Shown here one piece after another: positions 5,302 to 6,830 of a stretch of 6,830 bases of DNA. How positions within the stretch are numbered: position 1 is the first letter of the stretch; every line of letters begins with the position of its first letter. A program made the position numbers and the translations under genes. The DNA is from Pseudomonadota bacterium (GTDB taxonomy: Bacteria > Pseudomonadota > Alphaproteobacteria > Rhizobiales > Segnochrobactraceae), in contig JAEZMP010000566.1 in assembly GCA_023442215.1 (NCBI GenBank), forward strand, positions 1 through 6,830, written 5' to 3'. The notes beneath the pieces are model-generated. The model worked only from the letters and a program-made list of their open reading frames with translations. It ran no database searches and had not been told where the DNA came from.

Positions 5302-6378
5302 TCAGACCTTGGCTCCGAGGCGACCGTGTCCGACCACCGGCGCCGCGTGCTGATCGAGCGGCCAGCGCGCCCGCACCGGGGCGTCGAGCCCATCCTGAAG
5401 GCCGAGCGCCAGCCGCTCGGCGCCAGCCCACGCGACCATCACGCCGTTGTCGCCGCAGAGCGCCAGCGGCGGGGCGACGAAGGTGCCGCCAGCCTGCGCG
5501 GCCACCGCCTGCAACGCGGAGCGGATGGCGGCATTGGCGGCGACGCCGCCGGCAACCACGAGGACCGGCTTCGCCATGCCGGTCTCGTCGCGGAAGCGGG
5601 CGAGCGCATCCCGGGCGCGGGCGGCGACGATGCCGGAGACCGTCGCCTGGAAGGAGGCACAGAGATCGGCCACGTCCGCGGGCGAGAGCGGCGCCGCGCG
5701 CTCTGCGGCGAGCCGGACTGCCGTCTTCAGCCCCGCAAACGAGAAATCGAGCCCGGCGCGGCCGATCAACGGCCGCGGCAGGGCGAACCGCGCCGCGTCG
5801 CCGGTGGCGGCAGCGCGCTCCACCGCCGGGCCGCCGGGATGGCCGAGGCAGAGAAGCTTCGCCGTCTTGTCGAACGCCTCGCCGAGCGCATCGTCGATGG
5901 TGGTGCCCCAGCGCTCGTAGTCGCCGACGCCGCGCACCGCGAGAATCTGGGTGTGGCCGCCGGAGACGAGCAGCAGCAGATAGGGGAACGCCACATGGTC
6001 GGTCAGCCGCGCCGTCAGCGCGTGGGCCTCTAGATGATTGACGGCCACGAACGGCTTGCCGGCGGCGAACGCGATGGCCTTGCCGGTCATGGCGCCGACC
6101 ATCAGCCCGCCGACCAGGCCGGGGCCGGTGGTGGCCGCCACGGCATCGATTTCGGCGAGCGGAATGCCGGCCTTCGACACCGCCTCCGCCACAACGCGAT
6201 CGAGCAGGGCGACATGGGCGCGGGCGGCGATTTCTGGCACGACGCCGCCATAGGGCGCGTGATCCTCGAGCTGCGCGCGCACGACATTGGACAGCACGGT
6301 GCCCGCCCCGTCGCCGTCGCGGCTCACGATTCCGGCCGCCGTCTCGTCGCAACTCGTCTCGATGCCGAGAACGATCAT
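5302..6378 (-). CDS. tsaD: tRNA N6-adenosine threonylcarbamoyltransferase
   Basis: A 358-residue protein (older names Gcp, YgjD) that, with TsaB and TsaE, moves threonylcarbamoyl from TsaC-made TC-AMP onto A37 of ANN-reading tRNAs, giving t6A. It is an ASKHA-fold ATPase-like enzyme. Motifs: MIVLGIETSCDETA (1-14); VVPEIAARAH (46-55); TTGPGLVGGL (83-92); metal-binding NHLEAH (114-119), with His115 and His119; LLVSGGHTQ (136-144); GEAFDKTAKLLCLGHPGGP (166-184); DFSFAGLKTA (211-220); AGGVAANAAIR (276-286); and CGDNGVM (308-314), with the metal ligand Asp310. The frame runs upstream to 6429, but the family start MIVLGIETSCDE and GAGGAG 5 nt before it fix ATG 6378. It is divergent from hemC and followed by gpsA, an arrangement common in alphaproteobacteria (from memory). 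Essential in many bacteria. Confidence 0.97.
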   Translation of the reverse strand: MIVLGIETSCDETAAGIVSRDGDGAGTVLSNVVRAQLEDHAPYGGVVPEIAARAHVALLDRVVAEAVSKAGIPLAEIDAVAATTGPGLVGGLMVGAMTGKAIAFAAGKPFVAVNHLEAHALTARLTDHVAFPYLLLLVSGGHTQILAVRGVGDYERWGTTIDDALGEAFDKTAKLLCLGHPGGPAVERAAATGDAARFALPRPLIGRAGLDFSFAGLKTAVRLAAERAAPLSPADVADLCASFQATVSGIVAARARDALARFRDETGMAKPVLVVAGGVAANAAIRSALQAVAAQAGGTFVAPPLALCGDNGVMVAWAGAERLALGLQDGLDAPVRARWPLDQHAAPVVGHGRLGAKV

Positions 6379-6615
6379 GACTGCTCCTCGAGGCCCACCG
6401 CCGCACCCCGGCGGCCGACGCCCGTCCACTCGGCCATGCCGGGATGCCGGCCCCGGGAAAGATCCGAGGTGGACAAGGGCACGGCGCCCGTTCCAAGTTG
6501 CGCCACTCGCGACGTCCTGCGTCGTGCGCGCACCCGACGGTCGCGCATAGCGCAGACGCCGCTATTGTCGCAACACCGCGCCTCGACCGAGGCCCTAACA
6601 AATCGACCCCGGCAC
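6379..6615. promoter_or_regulatory. Divergent tsaD/hemC control region
   Basis: This 237-bp gap must hold promoters for tsaD (-) and hemC (+). On + the best -10 for hemC is TATTGT (6563-6568), with no good -35 before it. On - a weak pair is TTGCGA followed after 18 nt by TATGCG (within about 6574-6545). A small inverted repeat, CGACG (6510-6514) and CGTCG (6520-6524), lies in the middle. No known operator or riboswitch was recognised, and no coding sequence is supported. Confidence 0.45.
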
Positions 6616-6830
6616 GTGCAAACGAATAAGCTGCGCATCGGCACCCGCGGAAGCCCGCTCGCCCTCGCCCAGGCTCATATGGTCGAGGCCGCCCTCGCCG
6701 CCCAGGGGGTGGAGACGGATATCGTCGTGATGTCCACCGCCGGCGACCGCATCACCGACCGGCCGCTGACGGAGATCGGCGGCAAGGGCCTGTTCACCCA
6801 GGAAATCGAGGATGCGCTCGACGACGGGCG
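6616..6830 (+). CDS. hemC: Porphobilinogen deaminase (hydroxymethylbilane synthase), N-terminal part
   Basis: The first 71 codons of an enzyme of about 310 residues, cut by the window end. It joins four porphobilinogens into hydroxymethylbilane (EC 2.5.1.61) in the heme pathway, on a dipyrromethane cofactor. Visible motifs: LRIGTRGSPLALAQA (6-20), with Arg11 and Ser13 of the substrate/cofactor site; STAGDRITDRPL (40-51); and EIGGKGLFTQEIEDAL (53-68), with the conserved Lys57. The cofactor Cys lies beyond the edge. The only good start in frame is GTG 6616 (then Q-T-N-K-L-R-I-G); no Shine-Dalgarno precedes it, so the start is less certain than the gene. It is divergent from tsaD across a 237-bp gap. 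Confidence 0.95.
   Translation, partial: MQTNKLRIGTRGSPLALAQAHMVEAALAAQGVETDIVVMSTAGDRITDRPLTEIGGKGLFTQEIEDALDDG

Noticed and set aside
6379..6429. Upstream extension of tsaD to an ATG at 6429
   Set aside because: The extra 17 residues are Gly/Pro/Arg-rich and absent from the family; a good ribosome site immediately precedes ATG 6378.
5165..6601. A 478-codon open frame on - overlapping tsaD in another frame
   Set aside because: Arg/Gly/Ala-rich with no family resemblance; TsaD in the neighbouring frame has every motif of its family, so this is a shadow frame.

Overview
The window is a GC-rich piece of bacterial chromosome, almost certainly from an alphaproteobacterium and most likely a member of the Hyphomicrobiales (Rhizobiales). 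Three things point there: the plant-type glutamate-cysteine ligase, the DUF1127 gene beside a LysR gene that resembles LsrB/VtlR, and the back-to-back tsaD/hemC arrangement with gpsA behind tsaD. The genus cannot be fixed from this sequence.

Layout, left to right. Positions 1-404 (-) hold the N-terminal third or so of a LysR-type regulator, cut by the window edge. After a 243-bp divergent control region, positions 648-1034 (+) encode an unusually long DUF1127 protein. A 149-bp convergent gap packed with three hairpins follows. From there everything up to 6378 is read on the minus strand. In transcription order it is tsaD (t6A tRNA modification), gpsA (glycerol-3-phosphate dehydrogenase), a 159-bp spacer made largely of two palindromic elements, rsmE (16S rRNA m3U1498 methyltransferase), gshA (glutathione synthesis) and a GNAT acetyltransferase. 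The gaps between these genes are about 110-160 bp, so several may have their own promoters rather than forming one tight operon. At 6616 (+) hemC (porphobilinogen deaminase) starts, divergent from tsaD, and runs off the right edge.

Most genes are housekeeping: translation fidelity (tsaD, rsmE), phospholipid precursor supply (gpsA), redox buffering (gshA) and heme (hemC). No mobile element, CRISPR array, phage gene, defence cassette or tRNA/rRNA gene was found. The most interesting part is the left end. A regulator resembling LsrB/VtlR, which belongs to oxidative-stress and host-interaction circuits in rhizobia and Brucella, stands next to a DUF1127 gene, and gshA lies about 1.4 kb away from the regulator. 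Second is the double palindrome between gpsA and rsmE, which looks like a dispersed intergenic repeat family. No gap exceeds 300 bp. I do not see a wholly new system here.
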